This document shows, piece by piece, positions 1 through 61,279 of a stretch of 61,279 nucleotides of DNA. The notes under the pieces were generated by a model. It searched no databases, was not told where the DNA came from, and saw nothing but the letters and a program-made list of their open reading frames with translations. How positions within the stretch are numbered: the stretch's first letter is position 1; every line of letters starts with the position of its first letter. Both the position numbers and the translations under genes were made by a program. The DNA is from Euprymna scolopes (Eukaryota; Mollusca; Cephalopoda; Sepiida; Sepiolidae): positions 111,001,904-111,063,182 of the forward strand of contig CM044489.1 of assembly GCA_024364805.1 (NCBI GenBank), in the 5' to 3' direction.

Positions 1-3
1 CAC

Positions 4-22
4 ATATATATATATATATATA
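4..22. repeat. (TA)n microsatellite
   Basis: Short TA tract at the window start, in the intron upstream of unit 1. Confidence 0.85.
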
Positions 23-153
23 TCAAGACATTAATAGCGAACATTAGAGACAGATTTGAATTATATAAGGACCTACCATACAATAATTTAAATTTATTTA
101 AATCAACAAGAAAGGAAATATATATCTGACTATTTCAATCTGGTTTTAAATAG

Positions 154-61104
<60,951 letters not shown>

Positions 61105-61239
61105 GTTAGCAGATCATGACGAATATTTCTTTTTATTTCTAATGTTAGATTTCAAGATTATCTGGATATTTTGTTTTATAAATAAATTATATATCGCGAC
61201 ATATTTTATATTTCTAATTATTAATAAAAATATTCCAAT

Positions 61240-61279
61240 CACTTATATATTTATATATTTAAAAGAAGCTAACTCATAA
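61240..61279 (+). repeat. 40-bp direct repeat, right copy at the window edge
   Basis: Exact copy of 59975-60014. It ends exactly where the window ends, so it may extend further. Confidence 0.9.

Overview
The window is AT-rich animal genomic DNA carrying the interior of one very large, intron-rich gene on the + strand. Ninety-one short exons can be read from 154 to 61104, spliced at GT/AG sites. Every exon begins after the first base of a codon and ends with the first base of the next one (phase 1-1). They therefore join in one frame without a stop and can be duplicated, lost or skipped freely. Together they encode about 4,667 residues (14,001 nt, roughly 23% of the window). No start codon, promoter or convincing gene end is visible, so the gene runs past both edges. 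I do not recognise the protein family.

There are six exon types. A and F (186 nt) and B, C and D (174 nt) each encode one module of about 60 residues, apparently three helices, built on a shared pattern (L..QL..A....D...L...I......PEL...i..AR..L..L) and usually ending in a Gly-rich hinge such as GGGYGG, EGGKGG or GMGFGRGG. E (75 nt) is a basic, Phe-rich linker of about 25 residues (SFPxFxMKxPKFSLFRKK). The basic order is A-B-C-D-E. Units 1-4 (154 to 16976) are a seven-exon higher-order repeat A-B-C-D-E1-F-E2 with a period near 4 kb; exon and splice-proximal intron sequences are very similar between copies. Units 5-17 (17511 to 60203) are mostly five-exon units and more diverged. Units 7 and 11 are unusual: they lack C and carry a different B-like exon. 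Unit 16 also lacks C. Unit 18 is cut off after its first exon (60919-61104). Between units 17 and 18, at 60443-60567, lies a possible alternative last exon with an in-frame stop.

Introns are 163 to about 1,700 nt and consist of unremarkable AT-rich sequence with many (TA)n, (GT)n and (AAT)n microsatellites. Two assembly gaps (15596-15975, 46581-46793) lie inside such tracts. Inserted elements are a 5S-rRNA-derived SINE (7863-8155), a decayed mariner transposase on the minus strand (about 24360-24910), a candidate MITE (57733-57957) and a candidate foldback element (32427-32832).

Organism: a metazoan, from the intron structure, the Pol III 5S-derived SINE and the mariner. A lophotrochozoan such as a mollusc is my guess from the general look of the sequence; nothing in the window proves it.
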